A DNA stretch of 64,000 nt from Peptoniphilaceae bacterium (lineage in GTDB: Bacteria > Bacillota > Clostridia > Tissierellales > Peptoniphilaceae). Where the stretch lies: assembly GCA_028726605.1 (NCBI GenBank), contig JAQYPV010000023.1, forward strand, positions 85,259 through 149,258, given 5' to 3'. This document shows positions 1 to 8,099 of the stretch, piece after piece. A program made the position numbers and the translations under genes. Below the pieces are notes generated by a model that was given only the letters and a program-made list of their open reading frames with translations, was not told the DNA's origin and made no database searches. How positions within the stretch are numbered: position 1 is the stretch's first letter; every line of letters begins with the position of its first letter.

Positions 1-1
1 C

Positions 2-910
2 CTGCTCGTGCTCTTCCTCGCCTTCTATCTCATCCGCTCGCTCTTCACCGGAAACGACGACAACCAGGTGCAGCCGGTGCCGCTGCCCGTGACGAGTGAC
101 AGTGCGGAGGCGTCGCAGAGCGCCGCGCCGGCCGAGACGACGGCCGCTGCGGAGACCAGCGCCTCCACCGAGGCCGCGTCTGTTGCGGCGGGCGCAAATG
201 GCGAAAATCACAGCCCGGCGGCGGACAAGTACGCCTACGACACGGACCAGGTGAAAGCGGCCATGTACGATGGTGAGGCGCTTCCCGAAGGCAAGGTGGC
301 CTTTCTAACCTTCGACGACGGCATCGACCCGGACACGACGCCGCTCTTGTTGGACAAATTGAAGGAACTGGACGTTCCGGCCACGTTCTTCATGGTCGGT
401 TCCACGTTTAAGGAGAGCAACAAGGAGATTTTGGAGCGCATGTGGGATGAGGGACACGCCTTGGCGTTTCATTCCTACGACCACGACTACGACACGCTCT
501 ATCCGGATCGCCACGGCGACACGGACGCCATCCTCGAGGAATACGAGAAGTCCAAAGCCGCGCTCCAGGAGGTACTGGGGCCGGAGGCCAATTCCAAGGT
601 GTGGCGCTATCCGGGCGGCAAGATGTCTTGGAAAGATCTCGACGAGGCCAACGAACGCTTTGCGGAGATGGGCGTCAAGTGGATCGACTGGAACTGCATG
701 ACGGGCGATGCCGAACCCAAGAGTCGCCGGCCGACCACCACGCAAGGGCAGGTCGACATGATCTACGAGTCTTGGGCCGAATGGGGCAAACCCGACGTCA
801 TCACCATTCTCATGCACGACGGCTCCACGAAGGAGCTCACGCGCGACTCTCTGGACGAGGTCGTGGCGGCCTTAAAAGACGAAGGGTTCACCTTCGGCAT
901 CTTGAAATAG
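2..910 (+). CDS. Polysaccharide deacetylase (NodB domain), 5' end cut by the window
   Basis: The reading frame is open to the left edge, so the true start lies outside; 302 codons are visible. The visible N-terminus is hydrophobic (LLVLFLAFYLI), then comes a Ser/Ala/Thr/Glu-rich linker of about 65 residues, fitting a membrane-anchored or secreted enzyme. From about residue 97 the NodB motifs follow in order: TFDDG (metal Asp pair), HSYDH (metal His pair), WRYPGG (the RxPxG motif) and LMHDG near the end (the LxHD motif). The family de-N-acetylates or de-O-acetylates cell-wall or exopolysaccharides, typically peptidoglycan amino sugars, outside the cell. The order and spacing of the motifs suggest an active enzyme. 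The exact substrate cannot be read from the sequence. Confidence 0.88.
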   Translation: MLVLFLAFYLIRSLFTGNDDNQVQPVPLPVTSDSAEASQSAAPAETTAAAETSASTEAASVAAGANGENHSPAADKYAYDTDQVKAAMYDGEALPEGKVAFLTFDDGIDPDTTPLLLDKLKELDVPATFFMVGSTFKESNKEILERMWDEGHALAFHSYDHDYDTLYPDRHGDTDAILEEYEKSKAALQEVLGPEANSKVWRYPGGKMSWKDLDEANERFAEMGVKWIDWNCMTGDAEPKSRRPTTTQGQVDMIYESWAEWGKPDVITILMHDGSTKELTRDSLDEVVAALKDEGFTFGILK

Positions 911-965
911 TTCTAGCCACGGCATGAGTCGCCTTTAACGGCGGGGCGAGTCACATCAACATGGG

Positions 966-1026
966 GCGGCCGGGCGGATGGGGAGCGACATCGACACGAA
1001 AGGGAGCGCTTCCCCATCCCGGCCGC
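966..1026. repeat. Long inverted repeat / hairpin after the deacetylase gene
   Basis: Arms GCGGCCGGG + GATGGGGA + GCG (966-987) and the matching complement (1007-1026) form a stem of about 20 pairs with a 2-nt bulge and a loop of about 19 nt. No U-run follows, so it is not a classical intrinsic terminator. It could cap the deacetylase transcript or belong to the repeat family of this region. Confidence 0.5.
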
Positions 1027-1169
1027 GGCAATCGAATCATCTAGCCACGGCGTGCGAGGTGAAAGCCTCAAAATCGCCGTTACCACCTACAATTTTGGGC
1101 TGCGCCGTGAGCCGCCGTGAGTTGTTATTTAGATTTCTCATTGAGCCACCAGCGAATGGCGCATGAAAT

Positions 1170-1203
1170 TCATGGGAAATCTTCGATTAGCGATTTTCCC
1201 ATG
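1170..1203. repeat. Inverted repeat, copy 1 of a pair
   Basis: TCATGGGAAATC and its near complement GATTTTCCCATGA flank a 10-nt centre. The same arms occur again at 1338-1372 with a similar centre, so this is a duplicated hairpin module about 168 bp apart rather than a lone palindrome. Confidence 0.5.
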
Positions 1204-1230
1204 ACGTATTCATCGCTATACAGGGCGGAT

Positions 1231-1270
1231 TTGTGGTGGCTATTCCTCGAATCGACATCGCAACCACATG
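1231..1270. repeat. Dispersed hairpin element, copy A
   Basis: TTGTGGTGGCTATTC ... GCAACCACAT. The ends are imperfect inverted repeats of each other. A second copy with the same ends and length lies at 11656-11693, more than 10 kb away in another non-coding region. Confidence 0.5.
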
Positions 1271-1337
1271 GACAAGGCAGATCGTGTGGTTGTAAAGTCA
1301 ATTTTGAAAATAGCGACACAAAAACGGCCGAAAAGGG

Positions 1338-1372
1338 TCATGGGAGAACGTCGATTCTCGATTTTCCCATGA
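1338..1372. repeat. Inverted repeat, copy 2 of a pair
   Basis: TCATGGGAGAA...GATTTTCCCATGA is a second version of the hairpin at 1170-1203. The right arm is identical (GATTTTCCCATGA) and the left arm has diverged. No coding role is apparent. Confidence 0.5.
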
Positions 1373-1564
1373 AGGCCAATTTGAGGTATTCACAAAATGG
1401 CTAAAAAAGCGTTTATATATTCATAATTCTTAATATATCCAGCTTCGAGAGTCAGTCTCCAGTAACGCGACACCATTGAAGCCGAAACCCCACTCCGAAG
1501 CCGAAACCCGATAGCCGCGATCACCATGGCTACGCCTCCATCACCGATACCGCCGTGAGGCAAG

Positions 1565-1640
1565 CCCTTCGAACCGACTCCCTCGTGACCCCTTCGAACC
1601 AACTCCCTCGTGGCCCCTTCGAACCAACTCCCTCGTGGCC
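1565..1640. repeat. Three 25-bp tandem repeats
   Basis: Three consecutive units beginning CCTTCGAACC and ending CCCTCGTG; the CTTCG word starts at 1567, 1592 and 1617, an exact 25-bp period. The unit length is not a multiple of three, so a repeat protein is unlikely. Confidence 0.65.
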
Positions 1641-1676
1641 CTACAAAAGTGACGATCATTCATTTCTCGTGCCGGT

Positions 1677-1705
1677 TTGCCAACTGGCGCGTTTTTTGTT
1701 ACACT
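1677..1705 (+). promoter_or_regulatory. Promoter of the queT transcript
   Basis: -35 TTGCCA (1677-1682), a 17-bp spacer, -10 TACACT (1700-1705) and an extended -10 TG at 1697-1698. Initiation would fall near 1712, a few bases before the riboswitch aptamer. Confidence 0.7.
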
Positions 1706-1718
1706 TTGCGTGTTGTAC

Positions 1719-1776
1719 AGTGTTTCTTGGCACCCACTTTAAAAATCAAGGCGGTGTCTTTATGACACCTTTTTTG
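1719..1776 (+). ncRNA. preQ1-I riboswitch candidate with expression platform
   Basis: AGUG (1719-1722) pairs with CACU (1735-1738) to form P1. The loop carries CUUG, complementary to CAAG in the A-rich tail (UUAAAAAUCAAGG), giving the H-type pseudoknot of preQ1-I aptamers. A terminator follows at once: GGUGUC (1753-1758), UUUAU, GACACC (1764-1769), then U6. The terminator's 5' arm GGUGUC can instead pair with GGCACC at 1729-1734 inside the aptamer, a ready antiterminator. The downstream gene is a QueT-type preQ1/queuosine-precursor transporter, the expected target. Ligand binding should therefore lower expression. P1 is only four pairs, shorter than usual, which is the main doubt. Confidence 0.75.
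1753..1776 (+). terminator. Riboswitch-controlled intrinsic terminator
   Basis: GGTGTC - TTTAT - GACACC followed by TTTTTT: a six-pair stem with a U-tract, placed between the aptamer and the queT ribosome binding site. Confidence 0.8.
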
Positions 1777-1814
1777 TTGCCATGAACACTCCCATTTATC
1801 TTGAGGAGGTTCAC

Positions 1815-2372
1815 ATGAAAAAAGTCGATCAAACGGTTGAACACGGGACGCCCCACTCTGGTTTTCCCACGCATCAGGTGGCACGGCAGGGCATCATCGC
1901 CGCGGTCTACGTGGCACTCACGCTCTCCGGCCTCGGCATCAGCTACGGCCCCATTCAATTTAGGTTTTCGGAAATTCTCAACTGGCTCGCGTTCTTGGAT
2001 CCCAAAAACGTCATCGGCCTCACGCTGGGGTGCTTTATCGCCAACATCCCGAGCCCCTTTGGCCTCATGGATATGATCTTCGGCACCGCCGGCACGCTCT
2101 TTGCAACACTGCTCATGGCGAAGACCAAGAGCGTCTGGATTGCTTCGATCTGGCCGGCCGTCTTCTCCTTTATTTACAGCGCAGAAGCCCTCTTGCTGGG
2201 GCAGATCACAGCGGACCTCTACATCGCCACAACGGCGTCCATCATGCTCTCTGAGTTCGTCATCGTGGGCGTGATCGGCCTTCCCGTCATGGCCATCGTC
2301 CTGCGCAATGAGCGCCTGCAGAACGCGTTCATCGACCCGACGGTGCTGCCGACCAAGGCGTCGTGGACTTAA
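1815..2372 (+). CDS. queT: QueT-family queuosine-precursor (preQ1) transporter, ECF S-component
   Basis: 185 residues. ATG at 1815 is chosen because GAGGAGG (1803-1809) sits five bases upstream; an in-frame ATG at 1782 has no such site and lies in the riboswitch leader. After a polar N-terminus (about 28 residues) there are roughly five hydrophobic segments, with family-typical stretches FRFSEILNWLAF and GLTLGCFIANIPSPFG. QueT proteins are substrate-binding membrane subunits of energy-coupling-factor importers and take up queuosine precursors for tRNA modification; the shared EcfA/EcfT module would be elsewhere. The gene is monocistronic: promoter and preQ1-I-like riboswitch in front, bidirectional terminator behind. 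The leader agrees with the family call. Confidence 0.85.
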   Translation: MKKVDQTVEHGTPHSGFPTHQVARQGIIAAVYVALTLSGLGISYGPIQFRFSEILNWLAFLDPKNVIGLTLGCFIANIPSPFGLMDMIFGTAGTLFATLLMAKTKSVWIASIWPAVFSFIYSAEALLLGQITADLYIATTASIMLSEFVIVGVIGLPVMAIVLRNERLQNAFIDPTVLPTKASWT

Positions 2373-2400
2373 CCGGAAGCCAACGAAAAGTTAATCACAC

Positions 2401-2432
2401 AAAAACGGGATCCGCTCTGGGGTCCCGTTTTT
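2401..2432. terminator. Bidirectional terminator between queT and the convergent ligase gene
   Basis: AAAAACGGGA ... GGTCCCGTTTTT: a stem of about nine pairs flanked by an A-run on the left and a T-run on the right, so it can stop transcription arriving from either side. Confidence 0.8.
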
Positions 2433-2484
2433 GGATCTCAAGTTTTGGTGGCACGACGACTGGGCGCTGCCACGGCGCCATCGT

Positions 2485-3831
2485 CTATGCCTTGCGCCGC
2501 ACGACAAACGCGGGCGCGGAGTAGTACGGCCGCGCCCCGGAGATGAGGCCGTGGCGGCCCACGCGCGTGTACGAGCCGGCAAAGGCTTCATCGTAGAGGA
2601 AGAGGCCGATGACGTGCCCGAGCCGCGTCTCTTCGAGGGCGCCGGTTTCGGGATTGAGTTCCACGAAGGGCGTGGGATCCACATCGACGTATTCCTGATA
2701 GATGTAGCGGTCCAGCGGCAGATCGCGGATAATCTGTGCCCACTCGCGCGGTTCGTGTTCGCGCCCCAGGAGAATGCCCTGTGACGCATAGGAATTGTAC
2801 GGTTTCAAGATGAACGCGTCTTTTTCGGCGATGACGCGCGCCTTGTCTTCTTCGGAGACGAGGTCTTTCGTCCACGGCACGTGGGCCGCGACGAACGCGT
2901 TCTCGGCATCGCTCAGAATGGCCTGCGTCCTGGGATCGTACATCATCGAGAAGATGGTCTTGGCGTGCATGACCTGCGATCGGAACGACCCGAACGACAA
3001 AAAGGCTCGGTCGCGGTAGGCCTGTTCGAAAGGTTGCGCCGCGTCGGCGAGGGCCACGTAATCGGACGTCACGAGGCGGCGGTACACGAGGTCGATGGGA
3101 AGGCGTTCGGCCGTGTCCTCTTGCGGCGCCCAGAGGCGTCCGCCGGTATAAGTGAGGTCCCGGACGTCGGCGATGACGGCCGAAACGCCGGCGCGGCGAA
3201 ACGCGTCGCAAAAGACCTCAAATTCCAGAGACGTGCCTTTCTCGAGCGCGTCCACGATGGCGACGCTCTGGCAATCCCGCCCGGTGAGGGCGCGGTAGCG
3301 CGTCAAAAAGCGCGAAACGAGCGTGTCGAAGAGGGAAAAGGGCTGAATGTCCCAATCCTCGGCCATCGCGCGGAACAGTTCGGTTTCGCTGAGCAACCCG
3401 CCCAAGACGCGATCTTCGTTCATGGCGGACGAGCCGTCGGTGTTGAGTTCGCAGAATTTGAAGTCCGTCCCGCCGTTGTAGAAAATGTCATAGCGCCCCA
3501 CGGGCACGGGGATATCGTAGCCGGGGTCGATCAAGATGAGGTCTTCCGTTTTAGCGTCAAAGTGAAAGCCCGGGCGGTAGTCTGGATTTTTCACGTATTC
3601 GGCCGTGATCTTGCGCCCAATGCTCACCATCGTCGCAATGATCTCTTCGAAGAGATGGACGGTCTCTTCGGGAAAGAAGATGCCCTGATAGGTCATGGGG
3701 ATGACGATGCCGTGGTAGAGACGGCGCGTCTCTTCGCTCGTCTCGAGCATGTTTTGCGCGTCGGCGCCGAAGCGCCGGGGCTCGGCGAGCGCTCTTTGGA
3801 TGTAGTCTTGTGTGAATTCAGGATAGAACAT
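2485..3831 (-). CDS. Circularly permuted ATP-grasp ligase, glutathionylspermidine-synthase-like
   Basis: 448 residues. Start ATG at 3831 is preceded by GAGGTG inside the end of the upstream gene; the two genes overlap by 14 bases, so they are translationally coupled. Visible features are FKFCELNTDGSSAMNED near residue 130, like the acidic ELN/D motif of the glutathionylspermidine synthase/ATP-grasp family, and FILKPYNSYASQGI near residue 350, an ATP-grasp-like Lys-containing strand. The family forms amide bonds with ATP. Its partner is a glutamate-cysteine ligase-like enzyme, so I infer the pair makes a gamma-glutamyl peptide or a glutathione-like thiol, this enzyme adding the second unit. 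The acceptor substrate is unknown, and a different peptide product is possible. Confidence 0.65.
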   Translation of the reverse strand: MFYPEFTQDYIQRALAEPRRFGADAQNMLETSEETRRLYHGIVIPMTYQGIFFPEETVHLFEEIIATMVSIGRKITAEYVKNPDYRPGFHFDAKTEDLILIDPGYDIPVPVGRYDIFYNGGTDFKFCELNTDGSSAMNEDRVLGGLLSETELFRAMAEDWDIQPFSLFDTLVSRFLTRYRALTGRDCQSVAIVDALEKGTSLEFEVFCDAFRRAGVSAVIADVRDLTYTGGRLWAPQEDTAERLPIDLVYRRLVTSDYVALADAAQPFEQAYRDRAFLSFGSFRSQVMHAKTIFSMMYDPRTQAILSDAENAFVAAHVPWTKDLVSEEDKARVIAEKDAFILKPYNSYASQGILLGREHEPREWAQIIRDLPLDRYIYQEYVDVDPTPFVELNPETGALEETRLGHVIGLFLYDEAFAGSYTRVGRHGLISGARPYYSAPAFVVRRKA

Positions 3832-5140
3832 GTCGCACCTCAATGGAATTCCATGCTTCTTGCCAACCGACCCGATCGACCAGGCGGCCGAGTTCTGTGG
3901 CGGGCGTATCCAAGTTGTTCCACAGCGCTTCGAGCGGATCCAACAAGGCCGCCTCGTCAGAGGATAGCGCCTCGCGCGCCATGCGGAGGAGGCCCAGACC
4001 CCAGTTCACGAAGTAATCCGAGTGGTAATAACCCTGTAGGCCGTGATCGCGTCCAGAGCACTTGCCGCGCTCCACCCACTGTGTCGTCATGGGCGTAAAG
4101 AGGGCGGAGAGTCTCTCGAGGTTGTCGCGGTTGTAGAAGAGGCCTTTGATGAGGGCTGCCGCGCCCATGCCGTATGTCGGCTTCACGGAATCCATGGCGC
4201 GGATTTCCAGTACCCCTTTCGCTCGGACGTCGGGAAAGACGATGGACATCCCGTGACGGACGAGGGCTTCGGCTTCTTCGGGTGAGCGGGCGTCGTCCAA
4301 GACGTCAGCGAGCGTGCGGTCTCCCGTGCGCACGACGTCGCCGCCGCTTTCGTAGAAGATGGGCGGCACGCCGAGGACCCAATCGGCGTACTTCTCGACG
4401 GAGAAATCGTCGTCGAACACCGTGGACGGAAAGCCGCTGCGCGCGGGGTCGGTGTGGGTCCACACGTCTTGGCGAAAGTTGTGGTGCAAAAGTTGTTTCC
4501 CTTCGAAGTCGACGGCGGAGTCGAACAGGGTGTAGAGGATGGGCGAAAGTGCCACGAGCACGCGGTATTTCGTGATAAAATCGGCATCACTACCGACATC
4601 GATGGAGAGCTGAAAGGCACAACTCTGGCGCATCATGGTGCGGGAGAGTGCGCCTCGGGCGCCCATGTGCTGATCCATCAAGGCGTAGCGCGTCTTCGGG
4701 ATGAGGGGAATGGCGTCCACGGGGTTTTGAGGGTCGAGGCCGAGCGTCACGAGCCGCAGGCCGCGGGCGTCGAGGACTTCGTAGACTTCGTCCACGGCGT
4801 GGCGATACGCGGCGAGGAGCGTCGTGACTTGAGTCGCCGGGGGCAACGAGAATTCGAGCTGTGCGCCCGGTTCCAAGGTGATGGCGTTCGTCGGCCCTTC
4901 CAGCCCGATGATGTGCCCGTCCGTTGCGGTGACCGTCCAGTCGGGATGCAAGGCGGAAAGACGCTCCATCACGCCTTCTACGCCGTCATCGCCGGGGTAC
5001 ATGACGCGGTGGCCTTCCGCATCGATGACCAGGTGTTCGATTTCGGGCCCCAACATCCAGCGGATGCGATCTTTGTATCCGGCGCGAATGCGATTGGTGA
5101 TCAGGCGTCGCTTCTCTTCATGTGATTGAAACAAACTCAT
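3818..5140 (-). CDS. Glutamate-cysteine ligase-family enzyme (GCS2/GshA-like)
   Basis: 440 residues. ATG at 5140 follows GGAGGAATTT; longer upstream extensions run into the divergent gene and are rejected. The N-terminal part has GPEIEHLVID (about residue 30), matching the LGxExExxxxD start of the glutamate-cysteine ligase fold, then LEPGAQLEFSLPP near residue 105, the substrate/Mg motif of the family, and EIRAMDS late in the protein. The family condenses glutamate with cysteine (or another amine) using ATP in the cytoplasm. It is the first gene of a two-gene unit with the ATP-grasp ligase at 2485-3831. An ordinary gamma-glutamylcysteine role is likely but not proven; related carboxylate-amine ligases use other amines. 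Confidence 0.78.
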   Translation of the reverse strand: MSLFQSHEEKRRLITNRIRAGYKDRIRWMLGPEIEHLVIDAEGHRVMYPGDDGVEGVMERLSALHPDWTVTATDGHIIGLEGPTNAITLEPGAQLEFSLPPATQVTTLLAAYRHAVDEVYEVLDARGLRLVTLGLDPQNPVDAIPLIPKTRYALMDQHMGARGALSRTMMRQSCAFQLSIDVGSDADFITKYRVLVALSPILYTLFDSAVDFEGKQLLHHNFRQDVWTHTDPARSGFPSTVFDDDFSVEKYADWVLGVPPIFYESGGDVVRTGDRTLADVLDDARSPEEAEALVRHGMSIVFPDVRAKGVLEIRAMDSVKPTYGMGAAALIKGLFYNRDNLERLSALFTPMTTQWVERGKCSGRDHGLQGYYHSDYFVNWGLGLLRMAREALSSDEAALLDPLEALWNNLDTPATELGRLVDRVGWQEAWNSIEVRHVLS

Positions 5141-5218
5141 AAATTCCTCCACGCCCTCGAAGGCGTCTGCGTGTGCTATCGTTTCGGGTATGAAAGTCTG
5201 GATCGGAAAGGAGACAGG

Positions 5219-5995
5219 ATGCACGACCAAATTGTCATACGGTATCTCTACAATAGCGGATTTACGATCGAATATGGTAATGATTTTATCGTCATCGACT
5301 ACGTCGAGGGCCCTCTGACCTTGCCCGTCGATCGTGAGATTTTGTTTATAGTTACCCATGCGCACTCGGATCATTACAATCCGGCCATTTTCTCGCTTCC
5401 GGGCGCTGAGCGGGCCCGCTATGTGCTGTCGACCGACATCGAAGCGCCCGAGGCGATTGAAGCGTCCCAGGCGTCGGGAACGATCCTCCGCCTGGCGTCC
5501 ACGCGGGAAGAGGCGGCAGTGCGCAAGATCGTCTACGACCCGAAGCGCACGCGCCGCATCGCGCCCATGGACGCCTTTCACTGGGGCGACGTCGCCTTTC
5601 AGGCGTTTGGCTCAACGGATCAAGGCGTTTCCCTTCTGTTCACCATTCGCGGAGTCAGCTTCTTTCACGCCGGAGATCTGAACGCTTGGGCGTGGCCCAA
5701 CACGTCAAAAGCTGAACAGACCCGCGAAGAGTCCGACTACCGGCGCTGGCTGGATCGCATCTCGGCCTACCCCATCGACATTGGCTTCGGCGTCGTCGAC
5801 CCCCGCCTCGGGGAAAATGCCATGATCGGCGGCGCGCTTTTTCTGGAAATGCTCAAGCCCCAGATCTTCATCCCCATGCACTTTCGCGAAGGCACCGACG
5901 CGCCGTTTCACTTTCGCAAGATCTACCAGCCCCGCACCGACAGCGTCATCAAAGTGCTGACCGAGCCCGGGGAGCGGGTCATCGTGCAGGGATGA
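5219..5995 (+). CDS. Metallo-beta-lactamase-fold hydrolase
   Basis: 258 residues; ATG at 5219 with AAGGAGA seven bases upstream. The metal motif THAHSDHYN lies near residue 43, a HAGDLN segment near 145 supplies the later His/Asp ligands, and PMHFREG near 220 supplies the last His. This is the arrangement of UlaG-like/MBL-fold hydrolases with a binuclear metal site. The protein is soluble with no signal peptide. It is transcribed divergently from the glutamate-cysteine ligase-like gene with only 78 bp between the starts. The substrate is not evident; lactonase, phosphodiesterase or RNase-like roles are all seen in this superfamily. A hairpin at 5998-6016 follows immediately. Confidence 0.8.
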   Translation: MHDQIVIRYLYNSGFTIEYGNDFIVIDYVEGPLTLPVDREILFIVTHAHSDHYNPAIFSLPGAERARYVLSTDIEAPEAIEASQASGTILRLASTREEAAVRKIVYDPKRTRRIAPMDAFHWGDVAFQAFGSTDQGVSLLFTIRGVSFFHAGDLNAWAWPNTSKAEQTREESDYRRWLDRISAYPIDIGFGVVDPRLGENAMIGGALFLEMLKPQIFIPMHFREGTDAPFHFRKIYQPRTDSVIKVLTEPGERVIVQG

Positions 5996-5997
5996 GG

Positions 5998-6016
5998 GCG
6001 GCCTCTTGGAGGCCGC
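5998..6016 (+). terminator. Hairpin after the MBL-fold gene (weak terminator)
   Basis: GCGGCCTC - TTG - GAGGCCGC, a perfect eight-pair GC-rich stem starting three bases after the stop codon. There is no U-run, so it may stabilise the mRNA end rather than terminate. Confidence 0.5.
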
Positions 6017-6062
6017 GACAGACGAGGCCACAGTGTCCCCTGCGTGACGCACCTCGCCGAAC

Positions 6063-6094
6063 AAAAAACGGTCATCGGACCACTCCGATGACCG
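6063..6094 (-). terminator. Terminator of the rubrerythrin transcript
   Basis: Read on the minus strand: GGTCATCGGA - GTGG - TCCGATGACC followed by GTTTTTTG, a ten-pair stem plus U-run, 90 bases after the rubrerythrin stop codon. Confidence 0.85.
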
Positions 6095-6183
6095 CTCATC
6101 ACACGATTCCGTTTGTTTCGCGATGCCGACCTTCGCCGGTTTCGGAATTCCGTAACCCTCGGGAACTCCCTCGCGTCCAGCGC

Positions 6184-6723
6184 TTAGTAGTTCTGCGCTT
6201 CGATCTGGAAGAACGCCTGCGGATGATGGCAGACCGGGCAAACTTCCGGCGCCTGCTCGCCGACGACGATGTGACCGCAGTTGCGGCACTCCCAGATTTT
6301 CACTTCGCTGCGCTTGAAGACTTCCTGCGCCTCGACGTTGTGCAGCAGGGCGCGATAGCGCTCTTCGTGACGCTTCTCAATTTCAGCCACCTCGCGGAAC
6401 TTCTCCGCCAATTCCGGGAAGCCCTCTTCGTCCGCCGTCTTGGCGAAGCCCGGATACATGTCCGTCCACTCGTAGTTCTCGCCATGAGCCGCATCGTCCA
6501 AGTTAGCCGCCGTGTCGCCTACGCCGTACAGCTCGTCAAACCAGAGCTTCGCATGTGCGCGCTCGTTGTTGGCCGTATCCAAGAACAGAGCCGAAATCTG
6601 CTCAAAGCCCTGCTTCTTCGCCTTCGAAGCGTAATACGTATACTTGTTGCGCGCCTTCGACTCGCCCGCCAGCGCCGCTTCCAAATTCTTCTGCGTCTGC
6701 GTTCCTTCGTACTTATTCGCCAT
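6184..6723 (-). CDS. rbr: Rubrerythrin (copy 1)
   Basis: 179 residues. The N-terminal four-helix domain carries the di-iron ligands ([38 protein letters not shown]). The C-terminus is a rubredoxin-like Fe(Cys)4 domain: CRNCGH near residue 145 and CPVCHH near 160. Rubrerythrins reduce hydrogen peroxide in the cytoplasm of anaerobes, with electrons from rubredoxin/NADH. The start has AAGGAG seven bases upstream. A consensus promoter lies 47 bases upstream and a terminator follows, so it can be transcribed alone, although acetate kinase upstream ends without a visible terminator. A second rubrerythrin of the same length is at 63217-63756, and a rubredoxin is at 28530. Confidence 0.95.
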   Translation of the reverse strand: MANKYEGTQTQKNLEAALAGESKARNKYTYYASKAKKQGFEQISALFLDTANNERAHAKLWFDELYGVGDTAANLDDAAHGENYEWTDMYPGFAKTADEEGFPELAEKFREVAEIEKRHEERYRALLHNVEAQEVFKRSEVKIWECRNCGHIVVGEQAPEVCPVCHHPQAFFQIEAQNY

Positions 6724-6769
6724 GATAAACTCCTTTTCTTTTTACCTCGTGCCAATCCCTACGTATGCG

Positions 6770-6798
6770 AGTATGGCCCTGCTTTTCGCCGTTGTCAA
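6770..6798 (-). promoter_or_regulatory. Promoter of rubrerythrin copy 1
   Basis: On the minus strand: TTGACA (6798-6793), a 17-bp spacer, CATACT (6775-6770). No PerR-like palindrome is obvious here, unlike the operator in front of the fur-rubrerythrin pair at 62.7 kb. Confidence 0.75.
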
Positions 6799-6817
6799 GA
6801 AAACATCCGCTTTCGCG

Positions 6818-8014
<1,197 letters not shown>

Positions 8015-8099
8015 AATCGACTCCCTTCCGTTTGACACATTCGTTCCCCTTCATCCGCCGCGATGTCGTCCGTCCGCGGCGCCTCATCATCCAACGTCT

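Larger units (their letters stand above)
911..1676. other. Non-coding, repeat-rich intergenic region
   Basis: About 770 bases without a convincing gene and lower in GC than the flanks. It holds a large hairpin (966-1026), two related inverted repeats (1170-1203 and 1338-1372), one copy of a dispersed hairpin element (1231-1270), a 17-bp direct repeat near 1479-1511 and three 25-bp tandem units (1565-1640). The words TCTAGCCACGGC occur at 912 and again at 1040. No product-like reading frame with a ribosome binding site was found. Confidence 0.6.

Noticed and set aside
1719..1776. preQ1-II or preQ1-III class instead of preQ1-I
   Set aside because: The short loop, A-rich tail and CUUG/CAAG pseudoknot fit class I; the longer helices expected for classes II and III are not visible.
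2881..4098. 405-codon plus-strand frame opposite the two ligase genes
   Set aside because: It spans two well-supported minus-strand genes, has shadow-like composition and no ribosome binding site.
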